From: Bacteroidales bacterium
GTDB lineage: Bacteria; Bacteroidota; Bacteroidia; Bacteroidales; UBA10428
DNA: 59,907 bases
Assembly: GCA_016926235.1 (NCBI GenBank)
Contig: JAFGOZ010000456.1
Coordinates: forward strand, 1 to 59,907
Reading direction: 5' to 3'
The notes under the pieces were generated by a model, which saw only the letters and a program-made list of their open reading frames with translations, had not been told where the DNA came from and searched no databases. This document shows, piece by piece, positions 17,967 through 27,964 of the stretch. The translations under genes were made by a program, and so were the position numbers. Numbering within the stretch: the first letter of the stretch is position 1; the number at the start of each line of letters is the position of its first letter.

Positions 17967-20607
17967 AATTAATAAAATAGATACCAGATGGAATATGTTG
18001 TAAATCTATTTCTATCTCGTTTTCACCTGCTATTAAAAGCTTTTTAATACCTGATACTAATCCTTTGCCTTGAATATCTAATATAGAAATATTAATTTCT
18101 GAAGGATTGGTTATATATATATTTAATTTTACTTTATCTCTGCATGGATTCGGGTACACCTTCGTAATCTGAAAAGTTGAAGATTCCTGAATAATAGGAT
18201 TTATATTTACTGAATTATTCTCAATAGCAAAATCCCAAATACCACGACCATAGGTTCCAAATCTGGCTAACTTTAGTTCTTCAATATATTCAACACACCA
18301 ATAAGTTTGGTCAGGAGCTGTCAAACCATCTAATTCATACCACATATCTTCAGAAGGAAAGTAAACATAAGGTCCCACTTCAGTTGCAGCAAATACCATA
18401 GATTCGTCAGGGTTGCAATCTAATTCGAAAACCAGTGTATTTGGCAAACCATTATTTATTGGACTGAATGTTACACCATGATCATTGGAAACATATACCG
18501 GAGAATTTGAATAGCCACTCCCGCTAATATATACCCTTTCTTTATTTACAGGAGAAGGCAAAATACATGTACCATACATATGATTGGGTGTAGGTCCTGT
18601 AAAATTTTGTGTTTTTTCCCATATTTCCCACCCCGTTGAGTAAAAAAAGTTACCTGTTGATGTTAATACAAACTTGTAATCATTGTCTAAGTCTGAAATG
18701 GCAATAGCTGATATACTGGCATAAGCTCCATTGGATGCTTCTTCGCTTGTCCTGAAATTAAATGGCAATTCTTTGCCGGTAATATCAGAACCCGTATATT
18801 TTAACTCAATAAGATGCGCATCTCCATTATTATCGAAAGAACCACCACCAATATAAATCATGTTTGCTATTATTCCGTCCATCGATGGTAATGCACAAGT
18901 TGGAGGAATCCAAATATATCCACCTCCTTGAAATCCCCACCCTAATATATTTTCACCGAAACCTGAGTACTCAGCATCAGAAAAGAAATATGCAGCACCC
19001 GGATAAATTGCCCAAAGGGTTTTCCCTTTATCTGTTGATACCATTGAACCATAATCACCAGTCCAAATCTGGTCAAATTCCCTTTTCCCATTGTTTTCAT
19101 TATTACTTCGCTGCAATCCCTGATCCTGGCTGCCGGCAAAAATTACCTCCGTGTTACTTTCGCTGGTATACAAGGAATAATACTGGCTTACGTTTTGACC
19201 CGATAGCGAAATATTCTTCACTGTTTGTAATTGATCATAGCTTATATAAGAACCACCGTCAGTTGATATAATGGCAAATTCCCTTCCTACATTATCAATA
19301 AATGAATTTATTCCAGGTATATCCCAGTGTAATTCAGTTGCAGCTGAATTAATATACTCATATTTCCCAAAATCGCGCCATGTGGTACCTCCATCAGTAC
19401 TAACAAAACATGGCGTTGCCCCCCAGTAAACCACATTAGTGTTTAAGGCCGATACCTCTAAACTGTTTAAATAAAATGGCAGATGATCAACATTTCCTCT
19501 TTTTTCCCAGTTTAGCCCACCATCTATAGACCGGTAAAACCATGTATTATTTGATGTATTACTAGAAAAAGCGACATACAAGTGTATATTAGTACCGCTT
19601 AACCTGCCATTGAGCAACACATTACCAAGTTTTTCAACAATATCAACTTTTGAAATAAATTGTAGCTCTCCTTCACTAAATTTATACAGGCTATCAGTCA
19701 CCATTGCATATAAATCAGTACTTGAATAATCATCAGTCCATATATCAACATTATTAAGTTCTCCTTCTGAAAATTCGCATACGTTCTGAAAATCCGCTCC
19801 ACCATTAACCGACTTATACAGTACAGTAACTGTCTTCCATTCTGTAAAATTCCATTGAGCAGCTAAAACATATACCGTATTATCTTCATCATTCAACACA
19901 ACTCCTCTTTTTATTGTTCCCCATTCTTCAACACCGCTAAGGCCGATGGCATCATTCCATGTTCCTCCTTCATTATCGCTATAGCTTACAAAACCATGGT
20001 ATTTATCACCATGAAAAACAAGTATACGGGTAGTATTATCCTGCTTTAATAATCGTATTGATTTTATATCATCAAATCTGGTAAGATCGTTCAAAGATTG
20101 CCAATTGCCATTTAAATCTGATCTCCAAATCACGCCCCCGGCCGAAGCGGAATATATAAATTTTTTTTCACTATCATAGTCAGCCAGCATCATTCGACCT
20201 GCCAAATTTTTACTGCCCTTTTCATGCCATGTACCTGTAATTTTACCATCGGCAAAGCTTTCAATAGTCCCACTTTTTAAAAAGTTGCCCGATTCAATTA
20301 TCCTTTGTTTTTTAAGAAATTTTAATTTTCTGGTTTTGGCATCCATTTCTTTCCAGTCAACATCTGGTGCGGCCCGGTGCATTTGTTCAATATATGCATC
20401 ACGATCTATGTGCTTATTTTTTCGCTTTCTAAAGTCAACAGGCTTAGGAGGCAATATTTGTGACCCTGTTCCTGAATTTTCTGAATTTTTATTTCCGGGA
20501 TTATTAAAATAAAGACTCAAAAACAAAATACATAAAGCTACCAGCACATATTTAATTTTAAATAATTTGTGTATCATTTTTACTTGTTGTTGGATTTGCG
20601 ATACCAT
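17914..20607 (-). CDS. Secreted BNR/Vps10-like beta-propeller protein with T9SS sorting tail
   Basis: An 897-residue protein with an N-terminal hydrophobic signal at ~17-33 (Met11, 20577, is an equally good start). Residues ~110-760 contain repeated BNR/Asp-box-like units such as SYSDNEGGTWNDA, KSVNGGADF, RSIDGGLNWEKRG, STDGGTTWRDFG and SNDHGVTFSP, as in sortilin/sialidase/GH74-type propellers. The last ~80 residues (PNPCRDKVKLNIYITNP..GIYFINSSTGDGNTVVNKIVKVQ in pieces) form a type A T9SS sorting domain, so it should be exported by the type IX system and attached to the surface. It follows the SusC/SusD/fasciclin/DUF5007 genes and is likely part of the surface glycan-handling apparatus. No catalytic residues can be named, so a binding role is as likely as an enzymatic one. 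Confidence 0.8.
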   Translation of the reverse strand: MVSQIQQQVKMIHKLFKIKYVLVALCILFLSLYFNNPGNKNSENSGTGSQILPPKPVDFRKRKNKHIDRDAYIEQMHRAAPDVDWKEMDAKTRKLKFLKKQRIIESGNFLKSGTIESFADGKITGTWHEKGSKNLAGRMMLADYDSEKKFIYSASAGGVIWRSDLNGNWQSLNDLTRFDDIKSIRLLKQDNTTRILVFHGDKYHGFVSYSDNEGGTWNDAIGLSGVEEWGTIKRGVVLNDEDNTVYVLAAQWNFTEWKTVTVLYKSVNGGADFQNVCEFSEGELNNVDIWTDDYSSTDLYAMVTDSLYKFSEGELQFISKVDIVEKLGNVLLNGRLSGTNIHLYVAFSSNTSNNTWFYRSIDGGLNWEKRGNVDHLPFYLNSLEVSALNTNVVYWGATPCFVSTDGGTTWRDFGKYEYINSAATELHWDIPGINSFIDNVGREFAIISTDGGSYISYDQLQTVKNISLSGQNVSQYYSLYTSESNTEVIFAGSQDQGLQRSNNENNGKREFDQIWTGDYGSMVSTDKGKTLWAIYPGAAYFFSDAEYSGFGENILGWGFQGGGYIWIPPTCALPSMDGIIANMIYIGGGSFDNNGDAHLIELKYTGSDITGKELPFNFRTSEEASNGAYASISAIAISDLDNDYKFVLTSTGNFFYSTGWEIWEKTQNFTGPTPNHMYGTCILPSPVNKERVYISGSGYSNSPVYVSNDHGVTFSPINNGLPNTLVFELDCNPDESMVFAATEVGPYVYFPSEDMWYELDGLTAPDQTYWCVEYIEELKLARFGTYGRGIWDFAIENNSVNINPIIQESSTFQITKVYPNPCRDKVKLNIYITNPSEINISILDIQGKGLVSGIKKLLIAGENEIEIDLQHIPSGIYFINSSTGDGNTVVNKIVKVQ

Positions 20608-20639
20608 TACTTAGCTTTGTTAAACAGCTTTTTGATTAG

Positions 20640-20671
20640 GTGGCTGTTTGAATAGTTATTCAAACAGCCAC
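20640..20671 (-). terminator. Perfect 15-bp hairpin downstream of the SusCD operon
   Basis: Arms GTGGCTGTTTGAATA and TATTCAAACAGCCAC flank a 2-nt centre, giving a perfect inverted repeat between the DUF5007-like gene and the T9SS gene. On the minus strand it is not followed by a clear T run, so it may be a weak terminator, an RNA-processing site or a 3'-end stabiliser that separates SusCD expression from downstream genes. Confidence 0.6.
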
Positions 20672-20689
20672 TTTCATCTATTTTCCAAC

Positions 20690-21796
20690 CTAATCTTTGG
20701 TAATAAACGGAAACCGGTATTCTATTCTCCATGTTCCGGGAGTTAATATCCGGAACCCTGTTCTGATGCTTAGATAAAATCCTATATATTCGTTAAAATC
20801 GTCAGGACGCCGGTCTTCAGGTATTATACTATTTCTCGGATCACTAAATAACGCTGTTGTATCAATCTGTGACATTGGGAAATTTTCGGAAATATAGTAC
20901 GACAAACCAACATCCCACATATAATTTGCAGCAGGCCATGGTACCATAGGAAAATTGAATTCCAACTCTGTTTCAGATACTATGGTATTAACCGAATTAT
21001 CACCATAATGAGGCAATATATCACCGTTCCATGGTCTTAATAAAATTTCGTCTCCTTGGAAAGGATTCCCGTTTTTATCTATGAATTGGAAATATACTTT
21101 CACTCCCACTGTTGGCTCATCGCTTAATTTTGATATCCTGACAAAATCGGCCGTCCCCTCTTCTATACTTGTCATTTTTTCAGTATTGTCATAGTAGAAA
21201 CTAAACGCAGTTTTCGCCTTTCCTTCATCACCACGAAGAACATAAGCAATTGATGTTGAATTTAGGTTTACCTCAAAAGGTTTTCCTCCGGAAGATAATT
21301 TTACAACAACATAATCTTTAAGTTCTTTCTCCCCTGCAATATTTGACACATTAAGATCGATATTAAAAACATCTGCTTCATCAACATATTTCGTAGCCGT
21401 AGTAAATTGCATAATACCGGTCAAAGGATTTATTATTACAGGAGTTACCAAAGTATCTACCAATTTTGCCATTACTTGTGCTTCGGTTGTATCTTCCCTT
21501 GGGATAAAAGCATCGGTCCAAAGCCTTACTTCCTTTTCTTCGGTCATCTGCGTGCTTACCGTATTATCCTCAGTTCTTATTTCAACAATAGAAAAGTGAT
21601 ACGGACGGGTTGAAAGATCATAAAAAGGAGCTTGAGACGTTGTTGATATGCCTCGCTCAATAAAAATAGTATCCACCTTGGATACAATATTGTCGCTTAA
21701 GAAACCATATTCTTCCGGTTCCTTACAAGACATCACACATAGCAATAATATTATGCCAGTGATTGGTTTTATTTTAATTATTTGGACAAATTTCAT
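20690..21796 (-). CDS. SusCD-associated lipoprotein, DUF5007-like
   Basis: A lipoprotein (lipobox CVMSC) best started at the internal ATG at 21796, which gives a normal leader; a longer frame opens at 21832. The sequence after the Cys (EPEEYGFLSDNIVSKVDTIFIERG) and its alternating Ig-like beta pattern fit the DUF5007 family, found next to SusD in Bacteroidota PULs. I know no biochemical role; a surface glycan-binding protein is the usual inference. It follows the fasciclin lipoprotein by about 135 nt and precedes the hairpin at 20640, so it is probably the last gene of the SusC-SusD-fasciclin transcript. Confidence 0.6.
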   Translation of the reverse strand: MKFVQIIKIKPITGIILLLCVMSCKEPEEYGFLSDNIVSKVDTIFIERGISTTSQAPFYDLSTRPYHFSIVEIRTEDNTVSTQMTEEKEVRLWTDAFIPREDTTEAQVMAKLVDTLVTPVIINPLTGIMQFTTATKYVDEADVFNIDLNVSNIAGEKELKDYVVVKLSSGGKPFEVNLNSTSIAYVLRGDEGKAKTAFSFYYDNTEKMTSIEEGTADFVRISKLSDEPTVGVKVYFQFIDKNGNPFQGDEILLRPWNGDILPHYGDNSVNTIVSETELEFNFPMVPWPAANYMWDVGLSYYISENFPMSQIDTTALFSDPRNSIIPEDRRPDDFNEYIGFYLSIRTGFRILTPGTWRIEYRFPFITKD

Positions 21797-21931
21797 ACCT
21801 AATTGTTTTAATTTATTAATATATCGGGCCAATACAGTTGATAAACCAAGAAACCTTACATCCTCATGCGGGGTTATGCAATCGTCTACAGATTTGTTGA
21901 TTCATCAACATGTCCGGCCCATAATTCTTTA

Positions 21932-22645
21932 TTATATACCCGACCCACTATCACCTTTACGGAATAACATCGGATGCATTCCATCCAATACATGAACTAT
22001 CCCCGTGGTTGTAATGATACCTGATGTCCTGGTTTTTGTTTTTACATCAGTTTCCCTTTCACGTTCGTCCTCATCCACAATAGTTACCGGATTAAAATCC
22101 CATTCATCAAAATCAGATCCTCGTTTACGGCTAAACCATATTATCTCAGGAAGCTCTCGCATAAAATCGGAATAACTGTAACCGTAGTGCACTTCATCCA
22201 TTGGTGTTAGATAAACCTTTATTGAATCGTTGAAGTACGTTGTATAAATAGTTCCTTCTTTTCTCAAGTCATCCCGCTCAATTTTTTGTTCTACAATATA
22301 CATACGTAAAGAATCCAACGAAGATTGAGGAATACTGTCAACCGTAAACTCTGGTGCATTAGGATCAGCTGCTCTTCTATAGTTGTTGATCATTCTCAGA
22401 TATATTCTTACCGAGTAATCGGTACAGGCAAACAACGTAACATCGGGGCTGTTTACGACATCCTGTAATCCTGCTCTTTCAATAATATAAGCAAAAGTAT
22501 CCAATTCAGGATGCGAGCTTAAAAAATCAAAGGTTGTTTTATCAACGTAGGGTGAGTGGACCCCTCCATCAATTAAATAATCATTTTCCTCGCATGAAAT
22601 CAATACCAGGAAAAACAAGCCAATTAGTATACTATATTTTTTCAT
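21932..22645 (-). CDS. Fasciclin (FAS1)-domain lipoprotein
   Basis: A 237-residue lipoprotein (lipobox LISC, residues 15-18). A FAS1 domain runs across ~40-230: an initial TTFDFLSSHPELDTFAYIIE helix, then DVTLFACTDYSVR (the FAS1 box that usually reads TVFAPTDEAF), and a closing TGIVHVLDGMHPML block. FAS1 lipoproteins are frequent accessory genes after SusD in Bacteroidota and are thought to take part in surface binding. It begins 12 nt after the SusD stop, so co-translation is likely. No enzymatic residues are expected. Confidence 0.85.
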   Translation of the reverse strand: MKKYSILIGLFFLVLISCEENDYLIDGGVHSPYVDKTTFDFLSSHPELDTFAYIIERAGLQDVVNSPDVTLFACTDYSVRIYLRMINNYRRAADPNAPEFTVDSIPQSSLDSLRMYIVEQKIERDDLRKEGTIYTTYFNDSIKVYLTPMDEVHYGYSYSDFMRELPEIIWFSRKRGSDFDEWDFNPVTIVDEDERERETDVKTKTRTSGIITTTGIVHVLDGMHPMLFRKGDSGSGI

Positions 22646-22657
22646 TTTCTTCTGTTT

Positions 22658-24247
22658 TTATTCAGTTATTTCAGGAACTTTGCCTTTCCAATAAGGCTGT
22701 TGTATTAATGCTTTGTTGGTCAACGTAAGTTTGTAAGCTATAGGCCAATAGTATCCTTTCCCTGCTATTCTGGCGTCATCCATACTCGTCATTCCGTCGA
22801 AATAGTTGTTTCGTATTCTATCAAAATAACTATGTCCTTCTCCTACAAGTTCACGAGCCCGTTCTCTTATAATTTCAACGATCAGCTCATCATCGGAGCC
22901 TAAAAAATCGGCTATCCCGCAGCGGTTCAGGCTTTCATTTAAAGCTGTTCGTGCTTCGCCAAACCTGTTGACTTTTGCGAATACTTCGGCTTTTAAAAGT
23001 TTTAGCCCGCTTAATCTGAATATCGGTATGGAGGCATTTACAAAATATGCATCTTCTACTAATGGATCTTCTTTATCATCATGGGTGAAGAATCCATATT
23101 TATGCACTGTTGTACCTGTCCATTCTCCGGGTTCGTTGCCTGGGTTATTGTTTTCAGACCGTGGCTTGCCACGTTCCCAATTAAAGAAAAATGCTTGTCT
23201 CTTATCATCCATATTATACAAGGCATTCCTATCTTCATTATAGATCTGGAATACAGACCTATAATTGGTTAGATCAGGTAAAAGGGTAAGAAGATCAAAA
23301 TCACCGGATTCACATCGAAATGATTCGTTATCTGCTGCGGAAATGTAAATTTCAAAAATACTTTCCGTTGAGCCGCCTTTGAACATGTTTCTCATGGCAT
23401 CGGCATCGTCGTAATTTATTAAAGTATATCCTCCCTGGGTTTCAACCGAATCAATACATTGAATTGCCTCATTTAATAAGGTTGTTTTATTCGCATCATC
23501 TCTGTTCGCTAACCAGGTGTTTACATGAGCTTTTAATGTCTGAGCGCTTGCTTTGTTTGCATGGATCGCCCATGTTTGAGAACCGGGATTGTCATATTCC
23601 AAATACGAAATAGCTTTTGCTAAATCTTCTTGTATAAAATGTAATACATCTATTTCAGATGATGCCGCCAAATCTTTGGTTTCTCCATTGTCGTTTACCA
23701 AGTCCGAAGAAGATTCTATTCCTTCTTTATAAATTGGAACATCGCCCCATATTCGTACCATATAGAAGTAGGTAAATGCGCGCAGGAAATAAGCTTCTCC
23801 CAGATATTTGTTTTTCTGTTTGGTAGCTTCGGTAAGGTTTTTGCCAAATTCTTCAACAGGCATTGCTTCCGTATGTTTAATTAGAATATTAGCTGAACTT
23901 ACCGCTTTATAGTAAACAGACCAATTACGATACTTATCCAACCGCTCGTGATTATATGTCCGGTCGTTTTCAGTATCTATTTCGGTGACTGGAAAGTACA
24001 CCCACCATGACCATGAGTTCCAACGTACTGTAAATTCAGAAGCCAGATCACCATAGATAATCCATCTTCCATCGGCAAAAGGATCTCTTAAATTTGCATA
24101 TACCCCTGCCAATGCTTTCTCAACAGCTACTTCTCCTTCTTCCCAAAACAGGTCTCCGCTGTTCATTGATACAGGATCTATATCCAAAATATCTGTACAG
24201 GCAGATATCCAGAAAAGAACTGCCAGTAATAATAATATCTTTTTCAT
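22658..24247 (-). CDS. RagB/SusD-family surface glycan-binding lipoprotein
   Basis: The lid partner of SusC, which captures oligosaccharide at the cell surface. I place the start at the ATG at 24247, because it directly precedes the lipoprotein leader (lipobox ISAC) and falls 11 nt after the SusC stop; a longer frame opens at 24271 and would overlap SusC. Family landmarks are TDILDIDP after the Cys, YLGEAYFLRAFTYFYMVRIWGDVPI (TPR region), and the C-terminal block EIIRERARELVGEGHSYFDRIRN with YYWPI. Length (529 residues) is normal. With the upstream SusC it forms the only intact SusCD pair in the window. Confidence 0.95.
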   Translation of the reverse strand: MKKILLLLAVLFWISACTDILDIDPVSMNSGDLFWEEGEVAVEKALAGVYANLRDPFADGRWIIYGDLASEFTVRWNSWSWWVYFPVTEIDTENDRTYNHERLDKYRNWSVYYKAVSSANILIKHTEAMPVEEFGKNLTEATKQKNKYLGEAYFLRAFTYFYMVRIWGDVPIYKEGIESSSDLVNDNGETKDLAASSEIDVLHFIQEDLAKAISYLEYDNPGSQTWAIHANKASAQTLKAHVNTWLANRDDANKTTLLNEAIQCIDSVETQGGYTLINYDDADAMRNMFKGGSTESIFEIYISAADNESFRCESGDFDLLTLLPDLTNYRSVFQIYNEDRNALYNMDDKRQAFFFNWERGKPRSENNNPGNEPGEWTGTTVHKYGFFTHDDKEDPLVEDAYFVNASIPIFRLSGLKLLKAEVFAKVNRFGEARTALNESLNRCGIADFLGSDDELIVEIIRERARELVGEGHSYFDRIRNNYFDGMTSMDDARIAGKGYYWPIAYKLTLTNKALIQQPYWKGKVPEITE

Positions 24248-24257
24248 AGTCAATAAA

Positions 24258-27200
24258 TTAAAATTTAACATTTACTCCAAAAATGAAATTTCTTGAGAGC
24301 GGGTAACCATTCCCATAATCGTAACCCCTTGCGTCAACCATGGATGCATCGGGTACACTTGATTTTTGGAACTGGCATACATTATAAACTGTTGCATAAA
24401 CTCTGACATCCCCGATCTTCATTTTCTTAATAAACGGTTGATCGAAAGTATATGACAAGGTTATATCGCTAATTTTCAAGTAATCACCTTTCTCAAGGAA
24501 TAACGAAGATTGTGGAAACTGATTATACCCTCCTACATCAAGCATACCAGTAATAAACATGGGGTAAGTAGTATTATCCCCCGGTTGTTTCCAGAATTCA
24601 TCCGGAAGTACATAAGACGCCTTGGGCAACCAAGGTCCGAAATTTGAATCAGCACTATATTTGCTTAACCGTTCGAACATAGTCCTGTTAAAAATATAAT
24701 GTCCAAATGCATAGGAGGCATTAACTCTCAGGTTCCATTTTTTATACTTCAGTACTGTACTAATTCCGCCGACAACCTTAGGATTTGACGTTTTACCGGT
24801 AATGAAAGCATAATCTGTATCATCAAAAGTTTTGAGTATATAATTTCCATCCAGGTCATTATATAAAGCCATCCCGGGAAAATATTGCCCATCTGAATAA
24901 AGGTATGACCACTCATTTTTCAGTCTTTCCCCGGTAAAAGGATTAACCGGTATGTCATTAATATCCTGCACCGGCCCCATGTATTCATACATCCAGGGTA
25001 CATTTAACGGATAACCTAAAACATAGGCGTAGTTTTTTTCCTTATTCAGGAAATCCCTCCCACCATAAGGTAACTTGGCTATGTAGTTATCGTTATGTGC
25101 AAAATTAAGGATCAATTCCCATTGAAAATTCCCGGATCTCGGGAAAAGATGCCCATCTATCGACAATTCCCATCCCTGGTTTACAACATCGATCAGATTA
25201 GCCTTAGCCGAAGTATATCCTGAGTAGGAGGGAAAATTAATATCAAATACCAGTCCATCGGTGTACTTATGATAAGCATCGAAGGTTATGTATAACCTGT
25301 TGGTAAATCCGGTGATTTCAACTCCGATATCCCATTGTTTTGTTTCTTCCCAACCTAAGTTTGAATTGGCAATTTTATTGAAATCAGGAGTAATGGCGGT
25401 TGTTCCGCCATACGTTTTGACATCCATATTCGGGTTCCACAAATTGATACCGGCGGTGGTATATTCATTAAAGCGCAAGTAATCATCGGGGTATTGCGTG
25501 CCGTTTATTCCGTAACTGACTTTCATTTTAGCATAAGTAACTACTTGTGACAGCGGTTTCCAAAACGATTCATCAGACATAACCCAACCTGCCGAAATAG
25601 CGGGAAAATTACCCCAGCGTTTGTCTTTTCCAAAACGGGAAGATGCTTCACGGCGGTAGTTAATATCCAATAAATATCGGTCTTTAATCGCATATCCGGC
25701 TCTTAACCAGTATGACAACATGGCATTTGAAGAAACATCACTATAACCATCGATATTTTCTTTTTTGTACCCAACTATCGTTTTAATGCCATCGCTGGAG
25801 CCATCCTCTCCTGTCAGGCTCAGGTATTCGTATTGGTTGTAAGTAATTGCATGACCAGCCAATATACTTAACTGGTGATTTTTAAAGATTTTTTTATCGT
25901 ACGTTGCATAGGTTTCGACACTGATCCCATATCTTAATCCTTGTTCCGATAACCCGGAAGATTGTTCGTTTTCATGTATAACCGAGGGTCCGAAAAAGTT
26001 CTTTTTACTCTGATAATATGAGAGTCCTATTTGTGAATTCAATTTAAGCCCTTCGAATAAATCGATCTGCAACAGGTTGCTTAGCTGTGTCTCCATCACC
26101 CTGTTTTTATTGTATACTTTGTTTAGCTTTCCAACAAGGGCATCCAGTTCTTCCTGACTTTTATACAAATAGGAGGCTGGCAGACTAATTGGCTCAATTG
26201 GAAACGTTTTTTCAGGATCGGCCTCACCTAAGCCGGTTTCCCTGTCCATAAAGGTTGCCCGTACCGTTAAATCATTTAACACCTTTGATGAAAAATTGTT
26301 GCGAATATTGGTGTTAAACGTATACCTTTTATAACTGTTGGCAGTCACAATCCCTTGTTCATTATAATATCCTAATCCAAGTCTGTAATTGGTAGCCTGT
26401 GTACCTCCGGTTACATTAAAATCGCAGTTATTCACGGTTCCCTGCCTGTAAAACATGTCTTGAAAATCATAGTTGTTATTGAACGACGGATTTAAACTAT
26501 CGGTAAGTTCTAATGGCATTAACCTTGCCCTGGCTTCAGAATAAGGTCCCCATTGAGTATATTCCGGTATTTCATTCTCTATCAGTTGCAGCTTAAACCT
26601 TCTGTCTGCTGCACCTGTATAAACTTTGAACAAGGCGGGTCTGACAGTAATTCCTGAATATGCATTAAAATGGAATTCCGGTTCTCCTACCTGTCCTTTT
26701 TTTGTCGTAATAAGAATAACCCCATTCGCACCTCTCGATCCATATATTGCAGCTGCGGAAGCATCTTTTAAAATATCTATTGATTCAATATCGGCAGGAT
26801 TCAATGATGACAAATAGTCGGTATTCGTAGCATCATATCCGGCCAGATCTTCCAGTGTTGTGGGAATACCGTCTATTACATATAGCGGTGAGCTAAGGCC
26901 ATTTACCAGGTCCATATCGCTGGATACATATGAGTTCCCTCTGATTAAGAGTCCACCTCCGCTCATACCCGGAGCACCAGAACGAACCAGATTTTGTACC
27001 CCAGCAGCTTTACCTGCCAGCAATGTGGAGATAGAAGCCGCAGGTATTTCTGACAGCACTTCGGAAGGAACGCTCACGACAGATGCTGTAACCCTTTTTT
27101 TATGCACTGCCTGGTAGCCTATGACTACCATTTCTTCCAGTTCAGTTATACTCGGCACCAGTTGAACATTTAAATTTGTATTGCTTCCGACCGCTATATT

Positions 27201-27716
27201 TTCAGTAACATATCCTACAGACGAAAATACCAGGGTAACAGCTGTATCCGGAACAGATATAGAATAATTTCCGGCTAAATCCGTGATAGTACCGGACATA
27301 GTTCCAGCAATTAATATATTAACCCCGGGTAATGCTTCGCCATTTACAACATCGGTTACTTTTCCTTTAATTACTCTTTCTTGCTGTAAATTATTGATTA
27401 CCTTATTATTCCCTTCTTTTTGAGAATACAAGATGTTTTCATCGGGCCCATCTTTCTGAAAGGGTCCATTTTGATCGGAGAGAGGATTTGTTTTACTATG
27501 AACAAATCCTATGTCCGTTCTGTTCTCTGTAACGAAGAACAAATCGTCAGTGAAAGTGTTACCACGATCAAGGTTAATTTTCTTCGAAACATCTGGATTT
27601 GCCCATACAACTGTAGACAAACATAGTAAAAGGACATGTATTTGCATCATAAAAAGCAACGACTTTTTAAAATGATTCCATATCCCCATTTTCATAAAAA
27701 GTAATTTTTTCTTCAT
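24258..27716 (-). CDS. SusC/RagA-type TonB-dependent outer-membrane transporter
   Basis: A 1152-residue TonB-dependent transporter that would import oligosaccharides across the outer membrane with the adjacent SusD. After a signal peptide (~1-40) comes an unusual ~75-residue segment that weakly resembles an STN domain (LFFVTENRTDIGFVHSKTN). A carboxypeptidase-like domain follows (~113-195, VIKGKVTDVVNGEALPGVNI), then the plug domain with PLYVIDGIP and the SusC signature SIDILKDASAAAIYGSRGANG, then the barrel to the C-terminal aromatic end (FIFGVNVKF). If the STN-like part is real, control by a sigma/anti-sigma pair is possible, but none is encoded in the window. Confidence 0.95.
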   Translation of the reverse strand: MKKKLLFMKMGIWNHFKKSLLFMMQIHVLLLCLSTVVWANPDVSKKINLDRGNTFTDDLFFVTENRTDIGFVHSKTNPLSDQNGPFQKDGPDENILYSQKEGNNKVINNLQQERVIKGKVTDVVNGEALPGVNILIAGTMSGTITDLAGNYSISVPDTAVTLVFSSVGYVTENIAVGSNTNLNVQLVPSITELEEMVVIGYQAVHKKRVTASVVSVPSEVLSEIPAASISTLLAGKAAGVQNLVRSGAPGMSGGGLLIRGNSYVSSDMDLVNGLSSPLYVIDGIPTTLEDLAGYDATNTDYLSSLNPADIESIDILKDASAAAIYGSRGANGVILITTKKGQVGEPEFHFNAYSGITVRPALFKVYTGAADRRFKLQLIENEIPEYTQWGPYSEARARLMPLELTDSLNPSFNNNYDFQDMFYRQGTVNNCDFNVTGGTQATNYRLGLGYYNEQGIVTANSYKRYTFNTNIRNNFSSKVLNDLTVRATFMDRETGLGEADPEKTFPIEPISLPASYLYKSQEELDALVGKLNKVYNKNRVMETQLSNLLQIDLFEGLKLNSQIGLSYYQSKKNFFGPSVIHENEQSSGLSEQGLRYGISVETYATYDKKIFKNHQLSILAGHAITYNQYEYLSLTGEDGSSDGIKTIVGYKKENIDGYSDVSSNAMLSYWLRAGYAIKDRYLLDINYRREASSRFGKDKRWGNFPAISAGWVMSDESFWKPLSQVVTYAKMKVSYGINGTQYPDDYLRFNEYTTAGINLWNPNMDVKTYGGTTAITPDFNKIANSNLGWEETKQWDIGVEITGFTNRLYITFDAYHKYTDGLVFDINFPSYSGYTSAKANLIDVVNQGWELSIDGHLFPRSGNFQWELILNFAHNDNYIAKLPYGGRDFLNKEKNYAYVLGYPLNVPWMYEYMGPVQDINDIPVNPFTGERLKNEWSYLYSDGQYFPGMALYNDLDGNYILKTFDDTDYAFITGKTSNPKVVGGISTVLKYKKWNLRVNASYAFGHYIFNRTMFERLSKYSADSNFGPWLPKASYVLPDEFWKQPGDNTTYPMFITGMLDVGGYNQFPQSSLFLEKGDYLKISDITLSYTFDQPFIKKMKIGDVRVYATVYNVCQFQKSSVPDASMVDARGYDYGNGYPLSRNFIFGVNVKF

Positions 27717-27733
27717 AAGGTTTTTTTTAAAAG

Positions 27734-27955
27734 TTAAACAATAGTTAATTGTATATTTGTTTTGAGTTTTTTATAAGCTTGTTTATTCCGAAATACTATA
27801 TAAAGATGATCCTTGTTACCGTAGTTGGAATGCCTACAAGGAAAAATATTTATCAATTCATTTTCTAATGGTTTTTTTGTGCTTAATTCTGTTTGCGAGT
27901 AAATAACTATTCCGAAATCCGGAAACAGTTGCATAAACAATATGTTTTTATTCAT
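27734..27955 (-). pseudogene. Remnant of a DUF5054 (GH38-like) gene, 5' end only
   Basis: A 73-codon frame between the nitrilase and SusC. Its middle matches the active-site start of the GH38-like protein at 1520: INIFPCRHSNYGNKDHLYIV against IDIIHCTHTDYGYTDHPYIV, and the leaders begin alike (MNKNILF / MINNIIF). The metal motif H-x-D is destroyed (HSN), and similarity fades after DHLYIV. I infer a leftover of a second DUF5054 gene whose body has been deleted. It starts only 9 nt after the nitrilase stop, as an intact operon gene would. Confidence 0.75.
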
Positions 27956-27964
27956 TTTTGGATT

